Positions 1 to 12,292 of a DNA stretch of 64,000 bases are shown here, piece by piece (within the stretch, counting starts at the first letter, position 1; the number at the start of each line of letters is the position of its first letter). This stretch comes from Gnetum montanum (taxonomy: Eukaryota; Streptophyta; Gnetopsida; Gnetales; Gnetaceae), in NCBI GenBank assembly GCA_015680685.1, contig MNCI01001825.1, positions 1,042,886-1,106,885 of the forward strand. The letters are read 5' to 3'. The position numbers were made by a program, and so were the translations under genes. Below the pieces are notes generated by a model, which ran no database searches, was not told where the DNA came from, and saw nothing but the letters and a program-made list of their open reading frames with translations.

Positions 1-16
1 GGTTAGAATAGTAAAT

Positions 17-35
17 TGGTGTTAGAAGGAGGGCC
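17..35 (+). promoter_or_regulatory. Primer binding site of element C
   Basis: TGGTGTTAGAAGGAGGGCC matches the sequence following the LTR of element A (TGGCTCTAGAAGGAGGGCC) at 17 of 19 bases. It begins with TGG, the complement of a tRNA 3' CCA. I cannot assign the tRNA with certainty. Confidence 0.75.
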
Positions 36-574
36 AACCTTGTTTACCGTCTTGTCAAAATATTGATCACGCTACCCTAAACACTATGCGGACTAGGCAT
101 CAAAGCCTAGCTTGCTTAAGCTCACCCTAGTATACTCACCCTAAATTAATCAAGTGTACAACCCTTCAAATTATCACCACTCACAACTTGCATCTTGGCA
201 CATGCCCAACTGGCCAAGATAGCTTGTCAAGCCAGCTCGCTCACGCTAAGCCCAGCTTGCTCACGCTAAGCCTAGCTTGCTCACGCTAAGCCTAGCTCGC
301 TCACGCTAAGCCTAGCTCGCTCACGCTAAGCCCAGCTTGCTCACGCTCAGTTTACTCATGCTAAGCCCAATCACTCATGCCCGGCTTACTCACGCTAAGC
401 TCGGTCACTCATGCTCAGCTTACTCTTGCTAAGCCCAATCACTCATGCCTGGCTTACTCACGCGAAGCCCAGTCACACATGCCCAACTAGCCAAGCCAGC
501 TTGCTCACACTACTATGGAATCTTTCCAAATCAACACAGTGATGCTGTAGATCTTTGACTTCAGGGCCGAAACC
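36..574 (+). repeat. Leader of element C with a 20-bp tandem array
   Basis: No gene is visible. Positions 241-340 hold five consecutive 20-base units of the form tcacgctaagcccagcttgc with single-base variants. From 341 to about 480 there are longer, degenerate units built from the same words (actcatgcc, gcttactcacgctaagc). Such leaders precede gag in all copies here, but the repeated word differs from the TTTACGCTG word of A and B. Confidence 0.8.
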
Positions 575-3161
575 TTGAACCTTATAACTGCGACAGAACC
601 CATAACTGCCATTGAAATGAGAAACCCTCAAGGGCCAACTCACCAGTCACTTAGGCTACAAGGTAGGGGCCCTAGTTACTCAATCGCCACACCAGAACAA
701 TATAATTTCATTTATGTGAAGATTCAAGCTAAATTGCCTATTGATCGCATAGAAAGAGAAGCAAAGTGAAACTATGAGCTCATCTACAAGGGAGGTCATG
801 AGTTCACTCCCTTAGTATTTGACGTAATCCCCCTCTTCCGAGCCCCATCATCGACTCATATCTCAGCTTCTCATGGCAAAGAATCAAACTTCATGGCCAC
901 CTTTGATAGAGCCTTAGAGCAAAGATGAGGAAGATGACTTTGCGGCCTAATCTGAGCATGGAGATTCATACCATACCGTCAGTCCTCATGTCCATACAAA
1001 TCATCATTCCAACCTTTCTTGGAAGAGACCATACTTCCTCCTTTATCTGCGAACACTCGAACATAGATTTCTCTACAAGAAGTACCCACCTCTATTCCCA
1101 CCTTCTCCAGGCCCAACATTTAATCTAATATGTCCATCTCCATCATACCTCTGTAAGTATAGTCCCAACAACCCCCTCCTCTAACTAATGCAGGATCAAT
1201 TTTTTGACCTCAAGTAATTGGGATGCCATCAGTTATACCAGCTTCCACGTCCACCCACTACATACCACAAGTACAAACCCATGGAGCACCTCTGATTACT
1301 TCAGCCCAACATGTTCAAGGTGTCACCTCACAACCTGTGGCTGGGCAATTGGTTTCACCAGTTGTTCAGCAACACCAACCCATTCACTACAGCGTACCAC
1401 ATCTTGGAATCCCATCTCTGAATGTTGCTCAACCACAACAATCGACAATCCAATAGCCTCCCTTTCCACAAACAATGCAATAGCCGAATTACTATCAATT
1501 GTAATCCACTCAACCCATTGGTCTACCTACCACCCAAGAGTGGGCAGACATAAAAAAAATGATGCACTCATTAACTGAGGAGTTAAAGCATCTTAAAATT
1601 GCAAACACGGAGGAAGTCAAGGTGCTGGACTTCTACCAAGATGACCCAATCCACCCCTCAGTTCCACCATTAACCTTGCCAAAGGGAATCTCATTACCTC
1701 AACTAACCAAGTACAATAGAGAGGGAGATCCAAATGCTCATCTGGTAACATTTCGACTAGAATTTCTATTGCTTCAAGCCTGGCCTCATGCAATTCTATG
1801 TGTATTTGCCATGTCCCTAACAAGAAGAGCCTTAGACTAGTACCGAGCTTTACCCCATAACTCCATATCCTCTCTGAAGGATTTGTTACATTAGTTCGTT
1901 ACCCATTTTAAATATAATTTAAAGCTCGAAGCCACAATAGATGGTTTGATTTAGATTAAGCAAGCGCCGTTAGAGCCAGTGCAAAAATTCATCCAAAGGT
2001 GGAGCATAGCCCTGAGTGAACTTCATGAGCCCATACCTGAGACATACTTGCTTACCATTCTTAAGGCTACCGTGAATGACTTCGTTAAGTCAAAACTTTA
2101 TTATTTGAGTGCTCGTACTTTGAGTCAAGCATTTGCACAAATTAAGAAAATAGAAGAGGTAGCGCAATCAAGTAACAACTTGACTTATCCTTTAATAGCC
2201 AACATATGAGGAAAGATAAGGATAAATCCAAAATGACAGTAGTAGTGGTGGCTGAGACAGCCTGACCAAACAATTCAGGACAAAGAGGAAAACAACCTGG
2301 TGCTCCAACCAGCCATGAATGAACCACATCTACGCCTACACCCAAATCTTCCTCAACTAAAACCACAAACATGGGTCACACTCATACATTTGAATGAAAA
2401 GATCCTACCTAGTACACACCCTTGCCTATGAAGCCTTCACAATTGTTAGATCAACTTCTAAGGGCTGGGTTAATCAAACATAAACAAATGTCCCCCATGG
2501 CATCCCAAAAACATGATAGATTCTGTGAGTTTGCTGAAAACCCAATCTTAGCAACAGCTGATGAGCCCCCCATTCCAAGAGGCTTTAGGTTGGATAGGTT
2601 TTGCAAATATCACCAACGATGTGGGCATGGAACAGACTATTGTTTCACCTTAAAACAAGATATACAACGCATGATAGATAGGGGTGAAATAGTATTTGAT
2701 GAGGCAAACCTAGTAAAGCCCCAAAACCAACCCATGGGGGTCTACAAGGATCCTCTCAATACTAATGATGCACCATATTTAATTAACACTATCCATGTGG
2801 AGAATGGACAAGGCATCCCTTGAAAACCTTTCGTAATTCATAGGCCTTCTGAAACTACATCTACCCCAATTCCTCCCCAAATCCCTTTCATCATATGCAC
2901 ATCCCCCGCATCACAAAAGCCATTCGTCGTCCGCATACCTCCTTCTATTGCAACAACAACCACACTGTCAGAAAATCAGCCCACTCCCCCACTCCCTTTG
3001 TGATTCGGGTACCAAAACACCCTAACATGCAACCCCCTACCATTCCCCGATGGCTCCTGCAAGAATGCATTGCTAATAGGCTGACAAGAGAGCACTTGGA
3101 AAGAGAACATCATGAGCACAAATTATGACCACCAAAGACCATACTGCTAAATGCTGTTCCT
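575..3161 (+). pseudogene. gag: Gag region of element C (decayed)
   Basis: Gag forms the virus-like particle and packages element RNA. The start aligns with the ATG of A and B, but here it reads TTG (575). The capsid-like region (about 1560-2200) keeps WADIKKMMHSLTEELKHLK, a Retrotrans_gag core with LLLQAWPHAIL, and KFIQRWSIALSELHEPIPET. The knuckle near 2608-2650 reads CKYHQRCGHGTDYC (C-x2-H-x4-H-x4-C). Behind it are copies of the PFVIRVP-type motif (about 2830-3030). Many stops interrupt the frame (for example at about 767, 1838 and 2207), many of them TAG or TGA where A or B has CAG, TGG or CGA. Confidence 0.82.
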
Positions 3162-4167
3162 ATGGTCTCGCCCACTAGTGAGCCTAGCACGAGTCATCAA
3201 GACAAAAATACTGGTACTCCCAATGTCCCAACCTTAACATCCCCAGTTGCTAACACAAGAATCCCTCCACAAGAGATACGAATGCTGGGTCAAATGGACC
3301 AAGTCTCCACAAAGAAAAGAATTCCAAGTGGTAAGGATTTAGCAAGTGCATTGACCCAAGTCACACAGGCTTTGAAAAAAAAGAACACCTCCTTAAGCCT
3401 ATATGATTTAGTAATGACCTCACTGGTACATCGAGAAGCTCTCATGCATATGTTGACTTCAATTCCTATTAGCGAGGACCTTCCCATGGATGAGCCATCC
3501 ATTTACATAGTGTTGTCCCCACGACCTCAAGAATCAAGGCCCGCATCCCTAGAGTTTCATGCCAATGATATTAAGCGAGATGAGAAAACTGGAGAGGTTA
3601 CTACAAGTCCTATGTTCATAACAATACAAGTCAACCACTTCAAGATATGTAGGGTGCATGTCGATGATGGTGTAGCAAAAAATGTAATATCCTTTCCTAT
3701 CATCGAAAAACTAGGTCTTACAGAGCAAATATGGCCCAGAACAACATCTTTTTTAAAATCCTTCAATGGTTCTCGTTTCATGGTAAAAGGCATGCTTACC
3801 TTGGATTTCGTAGTAGGGGACCAGTTCCCCACATTGGCTGAATTTGTAGTGGTTGATGAAATGCCAGGTTTCAATCTGATTCTAGGATGACCTTGGCTAG
3901 CTCAACTTCTGACCCTGGCTAGTTGAGTTCTCTAAGCCTAAACAAGAAACCATGAGCACACTTCAAGACATGAACCAACTATTAACTCATGATCCTATTG
4001 AAACTGAGGAAGCACTGGATGACATAGACATAGGAGCCATTCCCGCTGACGTCTCTTAGTTAGAACTACCTTTTAACATCTCCAGTGAAGGGGAAGGGAA
4101 GTATAAGATCATACCTACATGTCCTACCCCTCACATCAAGCTACGAAAAATAAAAAAACCAACTTAA
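3162..4167 (+). pseudogene. pro: Protease region of element C (decayed)
   Basis: The protease would cleave the Gag-Pro precursor. The conserved run is KICRVHVDDGVAKNVI, with the catalytic motif near 3663 as D-D-G, followed by FVVVDEMPGFNLILG. A TGA ends the longest frame at 3890, where A and B read an arginine codon followed by PWLAQL. About 270 bases present in A and B are missing after 3925. The C-terminal tail ELPFN.SSEGEGKYKIIP and a basic IKK end are conserved and end at a TAA at 4165-4167, so the Gag-Pro protein seems to have a natural end here rather than reading into RT. Confidence 0.8.
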
Positions 4168-4821
4168 TAATTAGAGCAAACTACCAAGTGTCTGGAATGA
4201 CGTTAAACTACCAACCATGCAGTACGACGTTAAATTGCCAGCAAATATCCTTAATGACATTAAACTAGCCACGATTAGAAATGGCTAGTTCCTTTTGAGT
4301 TTCCCAAAACCGTTATCGCTTTTGGCCCTCTATGGCCTAAAACTGGTAATCCCTCTTTTTTTTTCTTTCAACACAGATACAAGTCCACCATGACTTTAAA
4401 CTGATGTGCATGGCCCAAAATGGCCTTAAACTAAAGCTTAGTAAGTCGCAAGTTTACAAAATTTTGTTACGTTATGTCATTTATAGGTTACAAGTTGCAA
4501 TTTTAATTCATGCATTATCGCTACATTTCTTTTACAAATATTTGCCTTATGTTTTGTCATACATTTTGAAATCTCATTTTACATTCAGCTACACGCATAT
4601 GTTCACAATATACTTGAGAAAACAAGAAAAACAACAAAATAAAATAAAATAAAAGAGAAAACATATAAAAATAAATAAATCTTGAACGCCAACATGGTAA
4701 TAGAATTCCAACACATTATGCCATGATTAAATCCATATCATTACATTCATCCATCATATATTTCCATTAAACATCCAAAAATCCAAAACATTTAATAGCT
4801 AAAGTTGGATTAACAGTTAGC
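4168..4821 (+). repeat. TTAAACT-type repeat tract and A+T-rich spacer, element C
   Basis: From about 4190 to 4440 the word gacgttaaact or a close variant recurs (gtacgacgttaaattgcc, atgacattaaactagcc, atggccttaaactaaagc). The rest, to 4821, is A+T-rich with no gene visible. It precedes the 3' end of the minus-strand gene, and the same kind of tract occupies the same place in A and B. Confidence 0.7.
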
Positions 4822-7800
4822 TCAAGCATCGGTACTAGGAGGGGGCTAGCCCCCAAAATCCTCCTCACCATCCACTCCCGCTCCACTAGGGCTAGCCTCA
4901 TCATTACTAGGTTCCTACAAAACAACAAGAAACAAAAAATAGGTAAGCATAACAAAACAACTCATAAATACAAAACCTAGAAGAAAAAGTAACATTAACA
5001 CTAAAAATAATAAAACTATACAAAAGTAAGTGCCATAATAAAACACTCACAGGCAAAGAAGGCCTTAGAATAGCCTCCAAGTGCTGCAAAATCTCCTCCT
5101 CGGGCACATTTGTCCAATCCTCCTCTAGGCCAAAATCAATACCAGCCAAGGTTTTACCCTTGTCCACCAAAGTTTAGGTAGGGCACTCAAGAGAGAACAT
5201 GCTTGTCGAAGCCTCCCCAGAGGCGGTGGTAATGGTTCTCTTGGGAGATCCCTCTACTTCAGTGCACTCGGCAAACCTCATAAGCAGGATGCAAGCCTAG
5301 TCCATCAATGAACATTTCCTTCCGATGATGTTCAACTGACTTCTCCTTTAACCATTTCTTGTACTAATGTTTGCAGTCCTTTTGATCTTGGCCCCACTTA
5401 CATACCTTAGTAGCAAAGGATTTCCAATCATGACATTTCCTATTCGGCAAATCCATCTGTGCCCTTTGTTTGGCTAGATCTTGTGTCGCCTGTACTTTGC
5501 TGTTCAAAATTATCTAGTAACGCGCATAGGTGATCTCAGATGTGCGCCAAGTACTATCACTAGATAGCCTAGCAGTAGTAAAATCATAATGGGATTGAAG
5601 ATCCCTCTTCTCCTCTCGCTCCTTTGCCAATGTTTCCTTCAATGAATGCACCTCATCCCATAGGTACTCAACTGAATGCCTACAAGTCTAGAGCGACTTA
5701 GCATTTTGTACGACACAACCAGAAACTGCATTGTAGACTTTTCTAGGGACTTGTTCAATATTCCCTGGTAATGCAAGAAGGGCATCAATATGAGTAGCCT
5801 CAGAAGGATCCCATTGAAGCTTGGTGCCTATAAGTATAAGTACTGCACACATGAATAGCTATAATTAACAACAAATGCAAAGAAACACAATAAACCCAGA
5901 TACTTAGCATAATACGTAACGTACACATACCTAGTTCTAGATGAGCCTATTGTAGGCAAGTGACTATATCATTAATGATGCCTGTGACAAAGTCTATTTT
6001 ATTGGGCATTTCAGGCCATGGCCTCAACTAGTCAGTAGCTATTGGACAACCATGGAAAGTCACTTCAATTGGGGCCTGTGACCCTGACACCTTTGCCTGG
6101 GATGTATGCACCTTAGAAACCTCAGCATCTACCTTTGGTGCTAGAAATAATTAAGATAATCAAAAACAACACATAAAAGTTAAAGGGTACAAAATTTGGA
6201 TTGAGCTAAAAGGAACTTACCAAAAAGCCCTTTGCTGGTCAGCTTGGGCGGATCATCAAGGTGCAAGGACCCATCAAAGAAACCATCGAATATACCCCTC
6301 TCATAGCTTGAATGTCTAAGTGCATCCAAAGCCTCAACAAGCTTCATCCCCATGATGCTTGTTACATCTTCTTCTTGCAAGATAGGGAGTTCCTCGATTG
6401 CTTCTTCCCTCTCTTTTTCTTCTTCCTCTAGCCCTATGATGACCACTTCTGGTTCAACCATCAGGGCTAAGGCTTCTCTTTCCCTCTCGGGGCTTTCCTC
6501 TAATAATACCAATAATCTAGTGTTATCATGACATGGTACATACATACATCTAATAAACATATAAATTAAAATGTAAGAGATAAAATATATAACAATAAAA
6601 TAAATTACTTACCCTCCACTGGCAATACAAAGAGGATCCTCTTCACTCTTGGTGGTCTCATCTCAGGAGCAGGCTCCCTTGGGCGTTCAACTCTTCACCT
6701 TTGTCTTAGATCTCCCAACAATCTCACGAATCAGAAGTTTAGCTCTCCTGGGAGATGTGTGCAGTCTAGGCGGTTCCAATCCCAAGCTATCATGGGAATG
6801 ATGAGAACGACTAGTTGCACCCCTAGTAGTGATGGACACGGACTCTTCAATGCCTTCGGGTGGGTCCTGAGATTAGGTTGTGCTAAACAAATGGCAAATC
6901 CAGGGGCAAGATAGCTGTGAATGATCCCTCAAAATATAATGGTTATCACCATAAACTACTAGGAACTCAACAAACCTATGTAGTTAACCTGTGAAGAAGG
7001 TGAATGTAAAGTGGAACTTGGTGTTAATGTTTGAGCGTAATCTAACAATCTCTCCACGAAAGCCAGACCCAAGAAATTTTACCCAGTTATAATGCATTCC
7101 CATCTCTAGGATTGCATGTATAATACATGCGGACTCGATTCCAAGGTTTCTTCCTTGAGAAAGAGATTTAGGAAATGCCCGTGCCCAAAAGAGAGGGTAT
7201 AAGAAGTTCACCTCGGTTGATCAAGTATCATCTCGCATGGCAAAACCTTTGGGACCCCGAGACACACCTAACTAATCTTCAAGCTCCTTTATGATTTGGC
7301 TTTCTTTAGTCGCTTTCTCCACTACCACTCTAGCGCCATCCATAAGCATGCCAAAGAGATTAGAAAGGAAGTCAGTAGTCAGGTGGAAAGAGTTCTTGAC
7401 TCCTCGAACCCACATGGTGAAATGAGAAGCATTGTCACTAAAAGAATCAATAATGGTAACCATTTCAGTAGCTAGGATATTAGGAGTCAGAGTAGTGAAC
7501 ATGTCCATCAAACCCACATAGGTAAGATGGCTGATGATTAACTCAAAGGCCTTCATCTGCAACCATTGTTGTGATTGTTCTGTCTCTCCATATTTCATGA
7601 AAAGTGTGGCCTCAGTACATCTTGATATGATAGTAACTTCATCAGAAGAGACAGCCGCCATAAAAAAAACATAGAGCGAAAGGTTAAAAACATAGTACAC
7701 GATGATGCAACAAAAAGAAAATGGAGTCTAGAATGTGATCATTTATCATCAGTAAATGGCATAGGCAGATTAGGCACAAGATCAATTGTTTGAGAAAAAA

Positions 7801-9815
7801 TTGGCCCATTGGGGGACCAATCCTCATGTAACCAACCACGAACTTGACAGTGTTCAAAAGCCCTTGAGAATTGCATATGGTAGTCAACAATAGCAACTTT
7901 TGTTTGGTCTAATACCACAAAACGAAGAGTGGGGCCTGCCATAAATGCCTCCAATGCTATGTGCGCTAAGGCAAGCCCACCATCATCATCACACATCCCA
8001 TTCTCATCAAAATGAGGCCTACATAGAAAAAGAATATTTATGCTAGCACATCTTCAATGGTAAGTGGTCTGAGTGATGTCCACTCCCTCTCCAACCAACC
8101 AGCTTCCTTATACTTTTCATAAAATTTGGAATACTGGGTTGGGTAGGTTTTAAACTCAAGCTTGAGTTGTCCTATTATGCTGGCATGCATGTTCCCGGTA
8201 GAGGAGAACTCCTGCAAGATCGTTTGCGCCAATGCCAAGGCATCTATGTCACCGTGAAGACCATTCCCATCAATATAAAACCTAGCAGTACAAAAAAATG
8301 CAGTTAACATCTCTATATAGCATGACATAGATTATACAACACGTTAAGATACCTCCAAAAAACTCACCTGCCAGCATAGTAAACGGTTCTAGGTGGGTTT
8401 TGAAAACAAGTGCCCATGTGATGGGCAACGTATAGCGTGTTATATAAGTGATAGCATTTGTACTCAGGCATGTCCCAGATCCAACTTAAGCACCTCAAGC
8501 CTCTTGGGCACTGGTTGGAACCTTCTACACCTTCACCTTCGATCACCCTATCAGCCAGGAACTTCAGAATGCCCTGGTTTGCCCCGGGCAACAATGTTTC
8601 TATAATTGTAGCTGCTATCTTGGTTGATAAGTGTGACCACACAATAATACTAAAATGGCGAAGGAGGAACTGTAAAAAGTCTCATGCATCCTCTTAGAAC
8701 CAGACCACCTACTGCCCCACATGTGCATGGGGAGGAGGCATGTTGGCCACAGGTTCACTGAAGTAGCATAAGACTCCTACCACCTCAAGGACAATCAGGA
8801 CAGGTTTAAACATGACCCTGCGTGATAAAGTATCAAAAGTTAGCATTGTGTTCAAGTGAGGTTTACAAGCAGCATAGTGTGACCATCTATTTATAGGTAG
8901 CATAGTGTGACCATCTATTTACAAATAACGTAGCGTAACCATCTGTTTGCATGTACCGTAGCATGATCTTCCGACTGTGAATTCCCCTTTTAGCATGAAC
9001 CAATGAGTCCCCCAATGAATGAAGGTAAACATTGGATGCAGAGTACTAAAAAGAGTTGAAAGTAGCGTAGTGTGACGGTTAAGTCGAACATAATGTATAA
9101 TAAGCATAGCATTGTAGCCAGCGTCGCAGCATAGCAAACTTGGAAAAATAGCAAATTTAACAACATAGCAACCCTACAAGTTTGACAGCGTAGCAACATG
9201 ACAGAATCCCAACATATCAGCCTAAGGGCCTCACAACATAAGCAAAGTAGCGTAACAATGACAACCTTATAGTCTAACTGCGCAGATGAGAGAGAATTCA
9301 CAATGCCCTGCTGTCCCAACCCTACCTTGCCGCATGAAATAGCTCATGCTACACTATGCTAAACATGTGTCACGCTGCATTAAAATTTTTTTGCAAATAA
9401 CTAAACCCCTCCAAGGGGAGTACGTTATGAAAAGTAGGCACTACATTGCCTAGAACTACCCAAACCCCTACAACAAAGCAGTGACCATTCTTAACAATTG
9501 TGGCTAGTGCGATACTGCATGCAGCCATAGCATAGAATCAGTACAGTCGCTACGGCTAACTAGCGACAACGATGGCGTAGTGGCCAAAATGGCAACCAAA
9601 ATAGTAGTAATAGATGCAAACTCCACCATAATAATGGCAATGGAAATCTTATCCTATTCATCACCTAAAGGAAATAAGGATAGCGTAGTGACTTACCGAG
9701 CTGACGAAGTCTCCTGTAGCACCTCAACCCGTGCCTTGGATAGACGTCCCAGAGTGTCCTTCACCTAGTCTACCTTGGCAAGTCCTTGATGCTTGCGTTC
9801 ACATTTGGGTGCCAT
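4822..9815 (-). pseudogene. Antisense spliced gene of element C
   Basis: I do not know its function. Reading leftwards, exons by homology with A/B and GT/AG borders are: 9697-9815 (ATG at 9815; donor G|GTAAGT), 8368-8817 (450 nt, as in A and B), an extra exon 8038-8281, 7748-8018, about 6613-7665, 6221-6499, 5931-6140, 5051-5827 and 4822-4914. Landmarks are GWLHEDW, SNLFGMLMDG, and a C-terminal DEASPSGAG shared with A/B. Stops and weakened splice sites (a GT donor changed to AT near 7748; only about 20 bases between the extra exon and the next) show it is dead. Unlike A and B it holds both the GLHGD exon and the GLALAHIALEAF exon. Confidence 0.78.
8818..9696 (-). repeat. Motif-rich intron 1 of the element C antisense gene
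   Basis: No coding signal. The stretch is crowded with variants of tagcgtagc/agcatagc: gcatagtgtgaccatct repeated near 8870-8940, then agtagcgtagtgtgacgg, aagcatagcattgtagcc and gcagcatagc further on. The same words dominate the LTRs of element D. The corresponding intron in A and B carries a different word, GCGTATACGC. Confidence 0.65.
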
Positions 9816-9954
9816 TTTCTTGCTCACAGATTATCTTTGCCAACTGCTATGATTCACCTATTGCACTCTCTTTCTTCGATCGCGCTACACTTTGGGTGTG
9901 AGCTCCGACAATGAAAATAACAAGTTTACCAGGGGTTAAACCCCTATTTATAGC

Positions 9955-9962
9955 TGACACGG
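9955..9962 (-). promoter_or_regulatory. TATA box of the antisense gene, element C
   Basis: On the minus strand the sequence reads GCTATAAATAGGGG, a classical plant TATA box, about 140 bases upstream of the first ATG (9815). A and B have TATATAAAGG at the equivalent place. Confidence 0.7.
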
Positions 9963-10560
9963 TAAAAAAGTTGCCACTTTTATGTTCCAATTAACGCGGG
10001 ACATCCCCTATAGTGTAGCACTATTACATCATGGTCCCACCATAGCGTAGTAGTTATCTACAGCATAACAGGTGGGCCCACCAAAAATTTTTCCCCATCT
10101 TGTCACTTTATCTCTACAAAATCTACCTCACCATGATCCGCAAAGACCTTAAACTAGTAATCTTAACTCTTAATTCTACCCAGTAACAGTCCACAAAGAT
10201 CTTAAACTAGGAATTCTAACCCATGATTCAACCTGGCAATAGTTCGCTAAGATCTTAAACTGGAAATTCTGATTTATGTGGGATACTAACCCACAGTGTA
10301 GCCTAATGATGGTCCACTATGATCTTAAATTGTCAAAGTTGATGCCCCTTGCATTTTCAAACATGTTAATAGTCCGCTAAGACCTTAAACTGGCAATTTC
10401 AATGTACAAGTTGTGCATGGTTACGATTTGCTAAGACCTTAAACTAGCAACATGCAAACTTTGCGTAGTAGTTAACAATTATTTCATGTTGCATTGTTAC
10501 TTTACAAACATTCATTACATGCTATTGCTATAGACATGTATCACTTGACTTGGTCTTTTT
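9963..10560 (+). repeat. Second TTAAACT-type tract of element C
   Basis: From about 10125 to 10450 there are some seven units of roughly 50-60 bases, each with a word such as gtccgctaagaccttaaactggc. This tract lies between the antisense promoter and the start of the RT frame. No gene is visible in 9963-10570 otherwise. Confidence 0.7.
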
Positions 10561-10572
10561 TCTTATTGTGGC

Positions 10573-10574
10573 AG
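10573..10574 (+). other. Candidate 3' splice site before the RT frame, element C
   Basis: A pyrimidine-rich run (tggtcttttttcttattg) leads to TGGCAG|GTTTAAC just before the RT frame. Element B has TTGGCAG|GGATAAG at the homologous position. Legume Ogre elements remove an intron between PR and RT, so this is a plausible acceptor. No conserved donor is evident. Confidence 0.5.
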
Positions 10575-10922
10575 GTTTAACAAAAATGGCCATGTAGGGT
10601 GATCTTCATTCACTTCTAACCCTGATAGGTGCTCATGGCAGGCTTACAAGACACCTAAACTTTGAATCAATAGACTGGCAATCATCTACTAACAACAACA
10701 TAGTATCCCTATAAACATCCCTAGATTGGCCTGAACATCTGATCCAAGCCTTAGACTTAGAGGCCGGGGATGTGATTAAGGACCCTCTCATTGAAACACT
10801 TGTAACTACATCCAGGGGGAAAATAAAGACATTGAAAGTTAGCTCCCTCATAGATCCACAAATGCAAAAAGACATATCCAGGGTTCTCCAAGACAATGTC
10901 AAAGTGTTTGCATGTTACTATG
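10575..10922 (+). pseudogene. pol: RT polyprotein N-terminus, element C (interrupted by D)
   Basis: The segment includes DPLIETLVTTSRGKIKTLKV and VLQDNVKVFACYY, aligned with DPLAETPITMPDGEIKVLKL and ILRENMKAFAWSY of B. The frame stops inside this motif because element D is inserted after 10922; the next residues (DMPGLDP) are found at 62832 onwards. A TAG follows two codons after the first ATG at 10586. Confidence 0.85.
10918..10922. repeat. Target site duplication of element D (left copy)
   Basis: CTATG here is repeated at 62827-62831 directly after the right end of element D. The two flanks join to give an uninterrupted RT reading frame, which confirms the insertion. Confidence 0.93.
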
Positions 10923-12292
10923 TGTAGCAACCGAAAACATCGGCAGCTGGAAAACACCGAGAGGTCATCGGTCATGACAGTCTTAACCTTGAATCTGAGT
11001 GAGGGCCATGCTAGATAAAACAGAAATGGGGTGCCTTGAATGGTTTGGTCAATCAGATAGGGACTTAATCAGTGTTACTATAATCTTTTGCAAACATCTA
11101 AGTTAAAAGCAATGCTTATAGCGAAAATGATAATTTTTAAATGCAAGGAGATGAAAATGATGTAAAAAATGCAATGACAAGCAGGAAAGCAAAGTAATTT
11201 GGAGATAGAAAAATGCACCACTTCAAGATTATGGCTTTACTTTGTCAAAGTAGATACAATTGGTTTCACGACACCGGGAAGCACAGAGATCCCAAAAGTA
11301 ACCAAGGTGCTCAAAAGCAAGCCAACAATGTACTTGAACGCGGGTTCAAGAGCCAACAATGCCAAAAATGCTACAAAGCCAACCAGGTTAGCTTGAAACA
11401 GAAAAATTTTATTTTTGCTAGCTGCTAACAGAGTTGGCTAACTGCTCAGGTTTGTTCTCAAAATGCTAAATGAAATTTTGCTAGCATTTGCCAGCAAGAA
11501 TTGCCAACTGCTCCTTAAATTCGCTCACAAATGCCAATTTGCCAACTTGCCACCCTTTTTTTTTGCCAATTTGCCAACAAACCTACTTGCCAACCAACCC
11601 TTTGAGCATTGCTCATCGGGGTATTTATAGGGCTAGGAGAAAGCGAGAAATGTGGTTTGGATGCCACGTATCCTAGACTCACAAGGTATTGACATCTCTA
11701 TCTTGCATGGACATGCAGAGCTGATTGCTTGACAAACCTACCATGCTGTAATTGCACTATCAGAACATGGAGATGTGTGCCAATGATATAGATAAGAAGG
11801 GAGGTGCATTGATGTAGTATAGCTGCATGCTATGCTATGCTATGATTTGAGGCATAGTATATTGGCGTAGCGTAGCAAATTGTTATGTTGTGCTTCCTGC
11901 TACGCTGAGCTACGCTTTGGAGCGTATCATGTTGGCGTAGCATCGTAGATCACTATGCTGTGCTGCTTGCTACGCTGTACTACGCTTTGGAGTGTAGCAT
12001 GTTGGTGTAGCGTAGCAGCTCTACTACGCTATGCAGCGTAGCATAGTGTAGCCAATAGTTTGAAGGAGAAAGTTGCGTTGGAACCTTTTGCATGCGCTGG
12101 AAGCTTCTGAACTATTTTGACTAGTTCTGTATGTTTACTATGGTATGCTACGCTATGCATAGTAGTCGACCTTAGCTGCAAAAATGTTGACAATTTGCAA
12201 ATGTTAAACCTTGCCATGTGAAGCCTTTGAACTTGTTGACCCTACCTCCTGAGATGCCTTTTGTCGTTGCATCATCGCTATGCTGTGCTACG
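10923..12292 (-). repeat. 3' LTR of element D, distal part
   Basis: It matches 60971 onward of the right LTR of D along its length (tgtagcaacc against tgtagggacc at the ends). It contains a TATA box on the minus strand (GCCCTATAAATACCCC, 11632-11639), a stretch of ttgccaa words (about 11440-11600), and at 11810-12060 many tagcgtagc/gctacgct words. The LTR continues at 29442 after element A. Plus-strand frames here have no recognisable product. Confidence 0.9.
12288..12292. repeat. Target site duplication of element A (left copy)
   Basis: CTACG immediately before the TG of A's 5' LTR, repeated at 29437-29441 right after its 3' LTR. The duplicated site is itself one of the TACGC words typical of these LTRs. 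Confidence 0.95.

Larger units (their letters stand above)
1..10922 (+). mobile_element. Element C, 5' portion: outermost Tat/Ogre-type LTR retrotransposon
   Basis: This is the oldest layer of the nest. In order it shows a primer binding site, a repeat-rich leader, gag, protease, a minus-strand spliced gene, and the first ~115 codons of the RT polyprotein. The RT frame stops at 10922 where element D is inserted and resumes at 62832. The 5' LTR lies outside the window and would end near position 10, judged by the 5-base gap between LTR end and primer site in element A. Gag, RT and the extra exon of the antisense gene resemble element D more than A/B, so C and D belong to one family. Confidence 0.88.

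Noticed and set aside
241-480. CRISPR-like or satellite array in the C leader
   Set aside because: Units are directly adjacent without spacers, and the context is a plant retrotransposon leader.
8990-9319. Cys/Leu-rich minus-strand frame in intron 1 of C
   Set aside because: It lies wholly in the motif-rich intron, has no counterpart in A or B, and is made of agcatagc-type repeats.
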